Shown here: positions 26,338 through 36,314 of the stretch, piece by piece
Layout: every line of letters starts with the position of its first letter
How positions within the stretch are numbered: position 1 is the first letter of the stretch
From: an uncultured Sphingomonadaceae bacterium
GTDB taxonomy: Bacteria > Pseudomonadota > Alphaproteobacteria > Sphingomonadales > Sphingomonadaceae
Length of the DNA: 64,000 nt
Assembly (NCBI GenBank): GCA_947493195.1
Contig: CANLQG010000004.1
Coordinates: forward strand, 321,221-385,220
Reading direction: 5' to 3'
Notes under the pieces: model-generated
What the model saw: the letters and a program-made list of their open reading frames with translations, nothing else
The model's database searches: none
What the model was told of the DNA's origin: nothing
Made by a program: the position numbers and the translations under genes

Positions 26338-28611
26338 TCATGGCAGCGCCGATAGCAGCGGAAGGCGGCGCAAGCGAACGCCAGTTGCACTGGCAAAGGC
26401 ATTGGCAACGGCAGGAGCTACCGGGGGAACGCCGATTTCGCCCGGATCGAACGGCGGGGCCACGCTCTCGACCAGTTCGACAACGATCTCCGGGCAGTCA
26501 TCCAGCGACGGCATGGCAAGGGCCGAAAGCCGCCGGTGGGTGGGCAACCCCTCTGCATAATCGGTGGAGCATCCCAGCGCCAGGCCAAGACCGAATACGA
26601 GCCCGCCCTCGATCTGTTGCAAGGCGATGTCGCGGTTCACCACGCGGCCGATGTCGACGCAGGCGAACAGCCTGCGCGCGCGCAGACCGCCCTCGCCCGC
26701 GCCCGCCTCCGCCACCACGGCGATGCGGCCCACTGCGTCGCCCAATTGCATGCGGTGACAGGCGATACCCTGCCCGCTGCCGGGGCGACCGCCATCCCAG
26801 TTGGCAAGGCGCGCAGCGCGTTGCAGGACATCGGCCATGCCCGGGTCGCCGCCCAGCATGGCAATGCGATAGCTCATCGGCTCCCGGTCATTGTCGTGCG
26901 CCAGTTCGTCGATAAAGCTCTCGCGCATGAAGCAGTTGTAGCCGTCCGCCTGTCCGCGCATCGGCGCTGTCGGCAGCATGATGGTGACAGGCACATGCTC
27001 GACCGAGAGATTGGCGAAGCCGTAGGGGCCGGCAAGACCGGCGACGGCAAACCGGTCCGATTCGCCTTCCAGCCCGTCGATTGCGGCCCAGCTGACCTGG
27101 TTATCGAACAGGCGATTGCCGAATTCGCGCATGGTGGGCGGACTGGCCACGCGCATGCGCAGCGCGGCGATATTCCCCTCGTCATCGGTTTGCGCGGCAA
27201 GCAGGCCTGCAGCGGGCGCACGCGGGTAGCTCGCGACCATTTCCTGCCAGCGCGACCACGTCAGCTGCACCGGCCTGCCCACCTCGCGCGCCAGCAGGGC
27301 CACCTCGATGGCGGCGGCGTTTTCCAGCCGCCTGTCGAAACTGCCGCCCGCCGATACCGGATAGAGCACGACCTTGCCCACGCTCATGCCAAGCGCCCTG
27401 GCAGCGGCCTTGCGCGCCTGCTCCGGCGCCTGTGTCGGCAGCCACAGTTCAAGGGTGCCGTCCATCAGCCGCGCGGTGGCGCTGGTCGTCTCGATCGTCG
27501 CATGGACGCCCGGCGATATTTCGTAACGCCGGGCCATGTTGGGGACGTACCCCTCGATGCCCTCGCCACGCTTTTCGAAGACTGTGCCCGGACCATCGGC
27601 AAGGTGGCTTTCCAGCTGCTGCGAAATGGAGGCGCTGCGAGCCGGACGCTCGCTGCCGAAGCGGGGGGCAATTGCCTCCAGCGCCTGCTGCGCTGCCCAC
27701 CAGTTGTCGGCCACAGCCGCCAGCCAGCGCTTGCCGCGCACCAGCTGGATCAGCCCGCGCTGCCCGCGCGCCAGCGATGCATCGAAATCGAGCAGCTCGG
27801 CCTGATCGTGCGGACCGTGGCGAATGGCGGCATAGACCATGCCCGGCAGGCGCACGTCGCCAGCGAAAATGTGGCTGCCATCAACCTTTGACGGCAGGTC
27901 CAGCCGGGGAAAGGCGGGCGCGATATCGCTGGCATCGACGCCGGCAAGCACCGCCGGATCGGTGGGCGCGGCAGTCTTCAGGGGCGGCGGGTCCGGCGGA
28001 TCGAAACGCGCCGCTTCCAGCGCCAGTTCGGCAAAGCTGGCTGCCTTGCCGTCGTGATAGATTACCCCGTTTTCCGCCCGGCACTGTTCCCATGGTACGT
28101 CCCAGCGCTCAGCCGCCGCCTGGGCCAGCATGGTTCGCGCAGCGGCTCCGGCATCGCGGCAGGCGGCTTCGTAGGCGGCCAGCGTCGTGCCGCGCGCTGT
28201 GACGGTGAAGCGCTCGTCCTGCGCCCAGTTTCGTAGCAGGATATCGCCGGGTTCGTCAGCGAGAGCAGGGATCACAGGGTGCCACAGCGGTGCCCACTCG
28301 GCAGCCAGCGGCAGGTTGGCATAGGCCCCGCTGACCGGGGCAGGTTCCACCGCGACCTGTCGCCAGTCCGCGCCCATTTCCATCGCCACGATCTGCGGCA
28401 AGAGGGTGGTAACGCCCTGCCCCATTTCCAGCTGCGGCACGGCGACGGTGACGACGCCATCGGCAGCGATCTTCAGCCAGGCATCGACCGCGATCTCGTT
28501 ATCGGCAGGGGCCAGCGGATTGTCGAAACTGCGCGGCAGCAGGCTCCACGCCACCAGCAGGCCGCCGCCGACCGCCGCGCCTGCCAGCAATCCGCGCCGC
28601 GAGACCTGCAC
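26338..28611 (-). CDS. Exported molybdenum hydroxylase, large subunit (IorB/CoxL type)
   Basis: A 757-residue protein with a twin-arginine signal (SRRGLLAGAAVGGGLLVAW), so it is folded with its cofactor and exported to the periplasm. It matches the molybdopterin-binding subunit of isoquinoline 1-oxidoreductase-like aldehyde or N-heterocycle oxidases: LEMGQGVTTLLPQIVAMEMG, PSKVDGSHIFAGDVRLPGMV, MRESFIDELA and the C-terminal catalytic glutamate in GEIGVPPVAPAVANAF. The start is GTG 28611, six bases after apbC. The small [2Fe-2S] subunit that normally accompanies it is not in the window; the nearest neighbours are apbC and hemH. Substrate unknown. Confidence 0.88.
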   Translation of the reverse strand: MQVSRRGLLAGAAVGGGLLVAWSLLPRSFDNPLAPADNEIAVDAWLKIAADGVVTVAVPQLEMGQGVTTLLPQIVAMEMGADWRQVAVEPAPVSGAYANLPLAAEWAPLWHPVIPALADEPGDILLRNWAQDERFTVTARGTTLAAYEAACRDAGAAARTMLAQAAAERWDVPWEQCRAENGVIYHDGKAASFAELALEAARFDPPDPPPLKTAAPTDPAVLAGVDASDIAPAFPRLDLPSKVDGSHIFAGDVRLPGMVYAAIRHGPHDQAELLDFDASLARGQRGLIQLVRGKRWLAAVADNWWAAQQALEAIAPRFGSERPARSASISQQLESHLADGPGTVFEKRGEGIEGYVPNMARRYEISPGVHATIETTSATARLMDGTLELWLPTQAPEQARKAAARALGMSVGKVVLYPVSAGGSFDRRLENAAAIEVALLAREVGRPVQLTWSRWQEMVASYPRAPAAGLLAAQTDDEGNIAALRMRVASPPTMREFGNRLFDNQVSWAAIDGLEGESDRFAVAGLAGPYGFANLSVEHVPVTIMLPTAPMRGQADGYNCFMRESFIDELAHDNDREPMSYRIAMLGGDPGMADVLQRAARLANWDGGRPGSGQGIACHRMQLGDAVGRIAVVAEAGAGEGGLRARRLFACVDIGRVVNRDIALQQIEGGLVFGLGLALGCSTDYAEGLPTHRRLSALAMPSLDDCPEIVVELVESVAPPFDPGEIGVPPVAPAVANAFASATGVRLRRLPLLSALP

Positions 28612-28617
28612 CGGGCG

Positions 28618-29610
28618 TCAGCCTTTCACCGTGCCGAGAAACCCGGCGAGATGCGCCGCGATCCCGGCAAAATGCGGGCCATGCTCGGTATCGGTGGCGG
28701 CAGGCGGTCGTCCGGTATCGCTGGCCACGCGGATTTCCATCGCCAGCGGGACCCGCCCCAGGAACGGCACGTCCAGCGACTTCGCCGCTGCCTCGGTTCC
28801 GCCCTGGCCGAACGGGTCGCTTACCGCGCCGCATTCAGGGCAGAGGTAGCCCGCCATGTTCTCCACCAAGCCGACGATCGGCACCCCGGCCTGCCGGAAC
28901 AGGTCGATCGCGCGGGTGGCATCTATCAGCGCAAGGTCCTGCGGAGTGGAGACCACCACCGCGCCAGCGGGCTTGAACTTCTGCAGCATGGTCAGCTGCA
29001 CGTCGCCCGTGCCCGGCGGCAGGTCCACGATCAGCAATTCCGTATCTCCCCAGTCGGCCTCCATCAGCTGGCTCAGCGCCTGGCCAACCATCGGTCCGCG
29101 CCAGGCAATCGCCTTGCCCGCCTCGATAAGCTGCCCCATCGAAAGGACCTTCACCCCGAATTCGCTCTTTGTGGGAATCAGCGTCTGTCCCTCGGCGCGC
29201 ACCTTCTGGTTCGCAGTGCCCAGCAACAGCGGCTGGGACGGTCCGTAGATATCGGCATCGACCACGCCGACCTTCATGCCGTCCCTGGCAAGCGCCACGG
29301 CCAGATTGGTGGTGAGCGTCGACTTGCCCACACCGCCCTTGCCCGAACCGACGACGATGATCCGGCGCTGCACCTTGTCCGCCATCAGCGCGACGCGCAC
29401 TTCATCGATGCCAGCCACCGCGCCCACGGCTTCTTCCAGTTCGCGCTGCAACTGGGCCGCAGCCGCTTTGCCAAGACCACTGGCGTCCGCCACGACCGTG
29501 GCCACGCCATCTGCGAATTTCACGGAACGGACCATGCCGGAAAGTTCGGGCGGTATGGCGGCTGATACGGCTGCTTCACTACTCATGAGGGGGACTGCTA
29601 GCGCCTTCAT
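28618..29610 (-). CDS. apbC: Mrp/ApbC-type iron-sulfur cluster carrier ATPase
   Basis: A 330-residue cytoplasmic P-loop protein that carries and delivers Fe-S clusters. After a short N-terminal MIP18-like domain (about residues 20-80) it shows the deviant Walker A VGSGKGGVGKSTLTTNLA, VVDADIYGPS, LIVDLPPGTGDVQLTM and the cluster-binding Cys pair in YLCPECG. ATG 29610 is given; ATG 29586 would remove eight residues, and neither has a strong ribosome-binding site. It precedes the molybdenum hydroxylase gene by 6 bp, which may reflect a need for cofactor maturation. Confidence 0.92.
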   Translation of the reverse strand: MKALAVPLMSSEAAVSAAIPPELSGMVRSVKFADGVATVVADASGLGKAAAAQLQRELEEAVGAVAGIDEVRVALMADKVQRRIIVVGSGKGGVGKSTLTTNLAVALARDGMKVGVVDADIYGPSQPLLLGTANQKVRAEGQTLIPTKSEFGVKVLSMGQLIEAGKAIAWRGPMVGQALSQLMEADWGDTELLIVDLPPGTGDVQLTMLQKFKPAGAVVVSTPQDLALIDATRAIDLFRQAGVPIVGLVENMAGYLCPECGAVSDPFGQGGTEAAAKSLDVPFLGRVPLAMEIRVASDTGRPPAATDTEHGPHFAGIAAHLAGFLGTVKG

Positions 29611-29680
29611 CGCCCAAGGTCAGCAATATTGCCCCTAAGACCCCCTGTTTTTTGCGGAAAGCCTACCTATAGATAATGGC

Positions 29681-30877
29681 ATGACACGTTTGGGTGGGTT
29701 TTTCGAAAGGTACGGCCTGGCAATGGCTGGCAAACGCAATCCCTGGGGAAAGCCCTCGGGCGGCTCCGGTGGTGGTGACGATGGCGGTGATGGCAGTGAC
29801 GAAAGTCCTGCCGGCGGCGATGATGCACCGCCTCCGCGCGGGCCGCGCAATCCGTGGTTGCCGGGTGGGGGTAGCAGCGGATCGGATCGCGGTCGGCGCA
29901 GCGCCAACATAGAGGATATCTTCAAGAACCGTGGCCCGGAAGGCCCGCGGCGTCGCGGTGGCGGCGGTCCGGGAGGGCCCAATTTCCGAATTCCGCAGCG
30001 GCCGGGCGGCGGCAGCTGGTTCCCCATTGCCATGATCGCGATCGTTGCAGTCTGGTTCCTGGCGACCTCGCTCCACTTCATCCAGCCGCGCGAACAGGCG
30101 ACAGTTTCCTGGCTGGGCGGCAAGTATTCGCGCACGCTCAATCCCGGTACGGCATGGACCGCGCCGTGGCCGATCCAGACCGTCTCGGTAGAGAATGTCA
30201 GCGAAATCCGGCGTGAGACGATCGGCGACGGCACGGAAAACCTCATCCTTACCGGCGACCAGAACCTGGTCGACCTTTCCTACCTGGTGCGCTGGAATAT
30301 CAAGGACCTGGTGCTCTACGAATTCCAGTTGGAAGATCCGCAGGAAACCCTACGCGAATCGGCCGAGAGCGCGATGCGCGCAGCCATCGCGGAAACCGAT
30401 CTCGACACGGTGCTTTCGGGTGCTGGCCGCGAACAGGTGGAAACGCGGGTGCGCGCCCGGATGCAGGCGCTCCTCGATTCGTACGGTGCAGGCATTGCCG
30501 TGCAGGGTGTGGAAATCGCCCGTACCGAGGCACCGCAGCAGGTTATCGAGGCGTTCAACGACGTGCTGGCCGCGCGACAGGATGCCGAGCGCAACCTCAA
30601 CGAAGCGCGGCGCTACGAACAGCAGATGCTGGCCCAGGCCCAGGGTAGCGCGGCCGAGTTCAACGAGATCTACTCGCAGTACCGCCTCGCCCCAGAAGTT
30701 ACCCGCAGGCGTCTTTATTACGAGACCATGGAGGGCGTGCTGCGCGATACCGACAAGACCATCATCGAGGCCGATGGCGTGACCCCATACCTGCCGCTGC
30801 CCGAAGTGCGGCGCAGGTCCCAGGAAGCCCAGGGCCCCACGCTCACCGTGAACCCCAACCAGCAGGGAGGGCAGTAA
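29681..30877 (+). CDS. hflK: FtsH protease modulator HflK
   Basis: A 398-residue inner-membrane protein that forms, with HflC, the cage around FtsH. A long Gly/Pro/Arg-rich cytoplasmic region (about 15-110) leads to one transmembrane helix (about 114-135) and a prohibitin/SPFH domain (VSWLGGKYSRTLNPGTAW, LTGDQNLVDLSYLVRW, ARMQALLDSYGAGIAVQGVEI), then a helical region ending in a flexible tail. An internal ATG at 29723 (MAGKRNPWG) is an alternative start. hflC follows after one base. Confidence 0.94.
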   Translation: MTRLGGFFERYGLAMAGKRNPWGKPSGGSGGGDDGGDGSDESPAGGDDAPPPRGPRNPWLPGGGSSGSDRGRRSANIEDIFKNRGPEGPRRRGGGGPGGPNFRIPQRPGGGSWFPIAMIAIVAVWFLATSLHFIQPREQATVSWLGGKYSRTLNPGTAWTAPWPIQTVSVENVSEIRRETIGDGTENLILTGDQNLVDLSYLVRWNIKDLVLYEFQLEDPQETLRESAESAMRAAIAETDLDTVLSGAGREQVETRVRARMQALLDSYGAGIAVQGVEIARTEAPQQVIEAFNDVLAARQDAERNLNEARRYEQQMLAQAQGSAAEFNEIYSQYRLAPEVTRRRLYYETMEGVLRDTDKTIIEADGVTPYLPLPEVRRRSQEAQGPTLTVNPNQQGGQ

Positions 30878-30878
30878 G

Positions 30879-31718
30879 ATGTGGGAACGTTACAAGACCG
30901 CAATCATCGCACTTGCCGTGGTGGCCGTGGTGGCGCTCAGCACCATCGTCATCGTGCCCGAGACGCATCAGGGCGTGGTGATCCGCACCGGTGAACCCGT
31001 GCGCGTTATCAACCGGTTCGATCCGGACGAAGCCTATGGCGATACAGGCGCCGGACTCAGCTGGCGTCTGCCTATCGTGGAGAGGGTGCAGCTGGTCGAC
31101 CGCCGCGTGCTCGATCTCGACATGGAAGGCGAAACCGTGCTGTCGAACGATCAGCAACGCCTGGAGGTCAACGCCTATGCGCGCTATCGTATCTTCGATC
31201 CGGTGCTGTTCGTGCAAAGCGCCTCCAGCGAGGAACAGCTGGTCAACCAGCTCGAACCCATCCTGACCTCGGTGCTGCGACAGGAACTCGGTCGTCGTAC
31301 CTTTGCCAGCCTGCTGACACCCGAACGCGGCACCGCGATGAGCAGCATCCGTGACCAGCTCGACCGCCAGGCCCGCCAGTACGGCGCGCAGATCCTGGAC
31401 GTGCGGATCAAGCGGGCGGACCTGCCGCAGGGTACGCCGCTGCAAGCTGCATTCAACCGTATGGAATCGGACCGGCAGGAAGAGGCCGAGACGATCCGCG
31501 CCGGTGGCCGCCGCGATGCGCAGATCATCCGGGCGGAGGCCGAGGCAAATGCCGCGCGCATCTATGCCGAAGCCTACAACCAGGACCCGGACTTCTACGA
31601 CTTCTTCCGCGCCATGCAGTCCTATCGGACCACGTTCGAGACTGGCGAAGGCGAAAGTTCGATCATCCTGAGCCCGGATAACGAATATCTCCGCCAGTTC
31701 CGCAACCCCGGTCAGTAA
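30879..31718 (+). CDS. hflC: FtsH protease modulator HflC
   Basis: A 279-residue partner of HflK with an N-terminal membrane anchor (about residues 7-26) and SPFH domain: VPETHQGVVIRTGEPVRVIN, LSWRLPIVERVQLVDRRVLD and VNAYARYRIFDP, followed by the helical RADLPQGTPLQAAFNRME and EAEANAARIYAEAYNQDPDFY. It restrains FtsH digestion of membrane proteins. It starts one base after the hflK stop, and degP follows about 155 bp later, giving an envelope quality-control cluster. Confidence 0.95.
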   Translation: MWERYKTAIIALAVVAVVALSTIVIVPETHQGVVIRTGEPVRVINRFDPDEAYGDTGAGLSWRLPIVERVQLVDRRVLDLDMEGETVLSNDQQRLEVNAYARYRIFDPVLFVQSASSEEQLVNQLEPILTSVLRQELGRRTFASLLTPERGTAMSSIRDQLDRQARQYGAQILDVRIKRADLPQGTPLQAAFNRMESDRQEEAETIRAGGRRDAQIIRAEAEANAARIYAEAYNQDPDFYDFFRAMQSYRTTFETGEGESSIILSPDNEYLRQFRNPGQ

Positions 31719-31872
31719 CCGCATTCGGGACTGACGACTACAATTGTCGTTAAAGGCGCATTCAGCCGCATTGGAGTGGAAAGCGCCTTGCAAAGACGGA
31801 ACAGCTTGCACCCCGATGCGAAGCATGAGGCGAGGTGCGTATAAACAAGAGGATACAAAGGACGTGAAGCCA

Positions 31873-33405
31873 GTGCGATATTCATACGCTTTCACATCGG
31901 CCCTGCTCGCAGGCGGGGCAGCCATCTCCCTGCTGACCGGTTACCCGGCAGGCGCGCAGGTGGCGCAGAACGATCGTATCCAGATGCAGGACCGGGTGCC
32001 GATATCCGGCGCGCCCGCCAGTTTCGCGGACCTTACGGAAGTGTTGCAGCCGGCGGTGGTCAACATCTCCACCCGCCAGTCCATCACCATTCCGCAGGCG
32101 CAGAACCCCTTCGAAGGAACGCCTTTCGGGCAGTTCTTCAACCAGCGTCGCGGCGGTCCGCAGCGGCGTGAGGCAACGTCGCTGGGTTCGGGATTCATCG
32201 TCTCCGCCGATGGGTACGTGGTCACCAACAACCACGTCGTGTCCCCCGATGCCAGAGCAACGCTGGAAGAGGTGACCGTGACCCTGCCCAACGGCACCGA
32301 ATACGCTGCCGAGCTTGTGGGCACCGATCCTTCTTCCGACCTCGCGGTCCTGAAGATCAGCCGCCCTGAACCGTTCCCCTTCGTCAATTTCGGCGACAGC
32401 GCACAGGCGCGCGTGGGTGACTGGGTGATCGCCATCGGCAACCCCTTCGGCCTTGGCGGCACCGTGACGAGCGGCATTGTCTCCGCCGTGCAGCGCAACA
32501 CCGGCCAGGGCGGTGCCTACGACCGCTACATCCAGACCGACGCGGCGATCAACCGCGGCAACTCCGGTGGTCCGCTGTTCGACATGCAGGGCAATGTCAT
32601 CGGCATCAACAATGCCATCCTTTCGCCCTCCGGCGGTAGCGTGGGCATTGGCCTTGCCATTCCGGCAGAAGACGCCGCACCGATCGTGCGCGCGCTGATA
32701 GCAGGGGAAGAGATCGAGCGCGGTTACCTTGGCGTGCAGATCCAGCCGGTGGACGATGATATCGCCGAAGCTCTCGGCATCGAGGCTGGCGTGGGCGAAC
32801 TGGTGCAGGGCGTCCAGCCCGGCGAAGCCGCCGAAAGCGCGGGCCTGCAACCGGGCGACGTGGTGATATCGGTCAACGGACAGGATGTGACGCCGGAGAA
32901 CACCTTGTCCCGCATCGTGGCCAACATCGCGCCGGGCACCACGGTACCGCTCACCTTCATCCGCAGCGGCGAACGCCAGCGCGTCAACCTGACCGTGGGC
33001 CGCCGCCCGAGCGAGGAAGAACTGCAGCGGCAGAACATGTTCCAGGGCGACGATGAAACCGCGCCAGCACCGCAGGCGCCCGAGGGCGGCAGCGGGCTGA
33101 TGGAAGAGCTGCTGGGTATTCAGGCCGTGGAAATCACGCCCCAGATCGCCCGGCAACTGGGCCAACCGGCGGACACCGATGGCCTCGCCATTACTGCGGT
33201 CGCCCCCAATTCCGATGCCGCGCGGCGCGGGCTTGCTCGCGGGGTGATGATCCTGTCGGCCAACGGTCGTCCCGTGGGCAGCGTGGATGAACTCGAAGCG
33301 ATCCTGCGCGACGTTCAGGAGGATGGCCGCGAAGCCGTACTGCTGCGCGTTCGCACCCGGCAGGGCCAGACCCAGTCGTTGCCGGTACGCTTCAACGAAG
33401 ACTGA
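31873..33405 (+). CDS. degP: Do/DegP-type periplasmic serine protease
   Basis: A 510-residue exported chaperone-protease. The GTG at 31873 is preferred because AAAGGA sits nine bases ahead and it gives a standard signal peptide (RYSYAFTSALLAGGAA, cleaved near GAQVAQ). The trypsin-like domain has the triad His121 (TNNHVV), Asp156 (SSDLAVL) and Ser231 (GNSGGPL). Two PDZ domains follow (about 255-355 and 410-500) with an Ala/Pro/Glu linker. It degrades or refolds damaged envelope proteins. It lies downstream of hflKC and has a terminator behind it. Confidence 0.94.
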   Translation: MRYSYAFTSALLAGGAAISLLTGYPAGAQVAQNDRIQMQDRVPISGAPASFADLTEVLQPAVVNISTRQSITIPQAQNPFEGTPFGQFFNQRRGGPQRREATSLGSGFIVSADGYVVTNNHVVSPDARATLEEVTVTLPNGTEYAAELVGTDPSSDLAVLKISRPEPFPFVNFGDSAQARVGDWVIAIGNPFGLGGTVTSGIVSAVQRNTGQGGAYDRYIQTDAAINRGNSGGPLFDMQGNVIGINNAILSPSGGSVGIGLAIPAEDAAPIVRALIAGEEIERGYLGVQIQPVDDDIAEALGIEAGVGELVQGVQPGEAAESAGLQPGDVVISVNGQDVTPENTLSRIVANIAPGTTVPLTFIRSGERQRVNLTVGRRPSEEELQRQNMFQGDDETAPAPQAPEGGSGLMEELLGIQAVEITPQIARQLGQPADTDGLAITAVAPNSDAARRGLARGVMILSANGRPVGSVDELEAILRDVQEDGREAVLLRVRTRQGQTQSLPVRFNED

Positions 33406-33431
33406 CGCACTGCCGAAAAAACCGAATGCCG

Positions 33432-33470
33432 GAGGGGGCGGTAACGACAGCGTTGCCGCCCCTCTTTTTT
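33432..33470 (+). terminator. Rho-independent terminator after degP
   Basis: An imperfect 13-bp G+C-rich stem (from 33433 to 33464, one bulged G and one G-T pair) followed by a run of six T. It lies between degP and the convergent penicillin-binding protein gene. Confidence 0.82.
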
Positions 33471-33519
33471 GCTCTTCGGGAAGAGGTATCCCCTGGGCAA
33501 ACCGGGGGAGAACTTCGAC

Positions 33520-35766
33520 CTAGAACCGCTGTTCGTTCAACCCGCTTGGCGCAGGACGGTAATTCTGTTGTCGCTCGTCCCGGGGCAGGTTCTGTCCGGT
33601 GGCGCGTTCGAGGAAATCGTCGCTTGCCGCAGGCGGTGGTTCGCTTCGCCGCGGGGTCGGCGTGCGACTGGGCGTCGGCGATGGAGATGGCCTGTCCATC
33701 CCGCGCGGATCGAGTGGGTCACTCTCCACGTCGTTGCCCTCGCCTTCCACATCGAAGCCATCGCCATAGCGGCCGCGAGAGCCACTGGGATCGACCAGGT
33801 TACCCTGCTCATCGATGTAGAAGTAGTAATCCTCGTCCTCGCCGAAATAGAACTCGTCGTCGGGCTCCAGCTGCCATTCGGGCAACTGGAGGTCGGTGTC
33901 GAATTCTTCCACCGGCCGATCGCGCACCGCATAACGCATGAAGGCGGCAAAGGCCTGCGCGGGGGCACGTCCGCCCTGAAGGCCGGGTACCCGGTCGTTA
34001 TTGTCCATGCCCATCCATACGCCGGTGGTGATGCCACTGGAGAAACCGACGAAATAGCCATCCCGGTTCGTGTTGGTCGTGCCCGTCTTGCCCGCCACCG
34101 GGCGTCCGATCTGGGCGGCGCGGCCGGTGCCGGTGGCAACGGCGGTCTGCAGCAGGTCCGTGATGCCGGCGGCGACATAGTCGGGCACCAGGGTATAGGG
34201 ACGCGTTTCCTTGTGGCGATAGAGTTCCTCCCCGTCGGCGGTGGTGACGCGCAGGATGCCATAGGGTTCTACGGATTGCCCACCTGCCGAAACCGCGGCG
34301 AAGGCGCGAACCATGTCGATCAACCGCACTTCGGACGTGCCCAGCACCATGGAGGGGTAGGTGCTGATCGGCGTGGTAATGCCGAACCGGCGCGCCATGC
34401 TGGCAACATTGGAGAAACCCACCTCGTTGCCAAGCTGCGCGGCGACGGTATTCTTAGAATAGGCAAAGGCTGTGCGCACGTCGATTTCGCCGGCATAGGT
34501 GCCGCCGGAATTGCGGGGCGACCAGTCGTTGATGGTGACCGGTACGTCCTTCACGCGATCATCGGGGGTATAGCCCGCTTCCAGCGCGGCGAGGTAGACG
34601 AACAGTTTCCAGGATGACCCCGGCTGACGCATCGCCTCGGTCGCGCGGTTGTAGCTTGAATTGACGTAGTCGGTGCCGCCTACCAGCGCCAGGATCGCCC
34701 CGTCCCGGTCCAGGCTGACTAGGGCACCCTGCGCGCTGCCGGGCACGTTGGACTGGATGGCGGTGGTTGCCGCGCGCTGCATGCCCACGTCCAGCGTTGT
34801 CCAGACCTCGATCGGCTCGAAAGTGCCGTTGGGCAACAACAGGTCGAGCTGCGGCAGGGCCCAGTCGGTGAAGTAGCGGATGGAGTTCTGCCCTTCGGTG
34901 GTGGACAGCTTCACCGCGTCCACGTTCACCTGACGCGCCACGGCCGGGTCCAGCCCGCCGTAACGCACCATCTGGTCGACCACGACGTTGGCCCGCCCCA
35001 CCGCGGCTTCCACATCGGCGGTGGGCGAGTAGCGGCTGGGCGCCTTCACCAGTCCGGCAATGATCGCAGCCTCTTCAAGGCTGAGTTCGCGCGCCGAGTG
35101 GCTGAAGAACTTGCGGCTGGCGGAATCGATGCCGTAGGCGCCGCCGCCGAAATAGACCTTGTTGAGGTAGAGCTCGAGAATCTGTTCCTTCGAAAAGCGC
35201 CATTCCAGTGCCATCGCCAGCACCGCTTCGCGCAGCTTGCGGTCCAGGGTGCGATTGGAATTGAGGAAGACGTTGCGCGCCAGCTGCTGGGTGATGGTGG
35301 AGGTCGCGGACACCTGCCGGTCCTCGACCGTGGCGTTGTAGACTGCGCGCGCCAGGCCCATCGGGTCCACGCCGAAGTGCGAATAGAAACGGTGGTCCTC
35401 CACCGAGACCATCGCCTGCTTCATCACGTCGGGGATCTCGTTCGCTTCCAGCCACTGGCCATAGCTGGGGCCCAGTTCGACGATCTGCGACCCGTCGCGC
35501 GCGCGGACAAGAATCGTCTGGCCGTTCTGGCTTTCGCGCATCGACGCATAGGAGGGCAGACTGCGCGAGGCGAAGAACACGGCGGTACCAAGCCCGATGA
35601 CTGCCAGCAGGGCGACGAGCGAACCCGCGATTACGCCACGCTTCGTCCATCGCCACAGCGTGGCCTTCCAGCCGCGCTCGCCTGCTTCGCGCTCACGCGC
35701 TTTCGACGCGGCCCGACGCGACCGGTCACCTCTCTTGTTGGAGCTGCTGCCCCGCCGTCTGGCCAT
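33520..35766 (-). CDS. Class A penicillin-binding protein (PBP1A type)
   Basis: A 748-residue bifunctional peptidoglycan synthase. A basic cytoplasmic N-terminus and one transmembrane helix (about 44-66) lead to the GT51 glycosyltransferase with catalytic Glu123 in VEDHRFYSHFGVD, RTLDRKLREA and the transpeptidase with Ser384 in GSSWKLF, SKN at 437-439 and KTGTT near 538. The C-terminal 120 residues are Asp/Glu-rich then Pro/Ser-rich and probably disordered in the periplasm. It converges on degP. Monocistronic as far as can be seen. Confidence 0.94.
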   Translation of the reverse strand: MARRRGSSSNKRGDRSRRAASKAREREAGERGWKATLWRWTKRGVIAGSLVALLAVIGLGTAVFFASRSLPSYASMRESQNGQTILVRARDGSQIVELGPSYGQWLEANEIPDVMKQAMVSVEDHRFYSHFGVDPMGLARAVYNATVEDRQVSATSTITQQLARNVFLNSNRTLDRKLREAVLAMALEWRFSKEQILELYLNKVYFGGGAYGIDSASRKFFSHSARELSLEEAAIIAGLVKAPSRYSPTADVEAAVGRANVVVDQMVRYGGLDPAVARQVNVDAVKLSTTEGQNSIRYFTDWALPQLDLLLPNGTFEPIEVWTTLDVGMQRAATTAIQSNVPGSAQGALVSLDRDGAILALVGGTDYVNSSYNRATEAMRQPGSSWKLFVYLAALEAGYTPDDRVKDVPVTINDWSPRNSGGTYAGEIDVRTAFAYSKNTVAAQLGNEVGFSNVASMARRFGITTPISTYPSMVLGTSEVRLIDMVRAFAAVSAGGQSVEPYGILRVTTADGEELYRHKETRPYTLVPDYVAAGITDLLQTAVATGTGRAAQIGRPVAGKTGTTNTNRDGYFVGFSSGITTGVWMGMDNNDRVPGLQGGRAPAQAFAAFMRYAVRDRPVEEFDTDLQLPEWQLEPDDEFYFGEDEDYYFYIDEQGNLVDPSGSRGRYGDGFDVEGEGNDVESDPLDPRGMDRPSPSPTPSRTPTPRRSEPPPAASDDFLERATGQNLPRDERQQNYRPAPSGLNEQRF

Positions 35767-35869
35767 TTGCCGTCAAAATCCCGCAACTGCGCACCGTTCA
35801 AGCACAAACAATCAGCTTGGTCACGCAATGCATAGGGGAAAGATAATCCAGCGTGAACGCCCCAAGCGC

Positions 35870-36283
35870 TCAGTCGCCCGGTTTTTCCTCCGGTTCGAAC
35901 TCCAATGCTGCGGAATTGATGCAAAAGCGCAGCCCTTCCGGTCCCGGCCCATCGGGAAACACATGGCCCAGATGTCCTGCACATTTGCTGCACACCACTT
36001 CGGTGCGGACCATGCCGTGGGAAATGTCCTGGTTCATCTCCACGGCGGACTGGTCTGCCGGCGCGGTGAAGCTGGGCCAGCCCGATCCGCTGTCGTACTT
36101 GGTATCGCTTTCGAACAATGGCTGTCCGCAGCCGGCGCACTTGTATTCGCCTTCGGCCTTGTTCTTCTCGTACTTGCCGGTGAAGGCCCGTTCGGTCCCA
36201 GCCTCGCGCAGTACGCGGTATTGCTCGGGCGTCAGCTTTTCGCGCCATTCTGCTTCGGTTAGTTCCAGCTTGTCAGTTGTCAT
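35870..36283 (-). CDS. msrB: Peptide-methionine (R)-S-oxide reductase
   Basis: A 137-residue cytoplasmic enzyme that repairs methionine R-sulfoxide. Zinc is held by Cys49/Cys52 (CAGCG) and Cys98/Cys101 (CSKCAG); the catalytic cysteine is Cys121 in RFCINSAAL. The usual resolving cysteine near residue 67 is serine (SGSGWPSF), as in many MsrB proteins. ATG 36283 follows an AGGAG site; upstream codons are dropped. It stands between the penicillin-binding protein gene and a 207-bp gap full of inverted repeats. Confidence 0.95.
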   Translation of the reverse strand: MTTDKLELTEAEWREKLTPEQYRVLREAGTERAFTGKYEKNKAEGEYKCAGCGQPLFESDTKYDSGSGWPSFTAPADQSAVEMNQDISHGMVRTEVVCSKCAGHLGHVFPDGPGPEGLRFCINSAALEFEPEEKPGD

Positions 36284-36314
36284 TAAACGACTCCTAGTTT
36301 GGCCCCTCAAGCGT

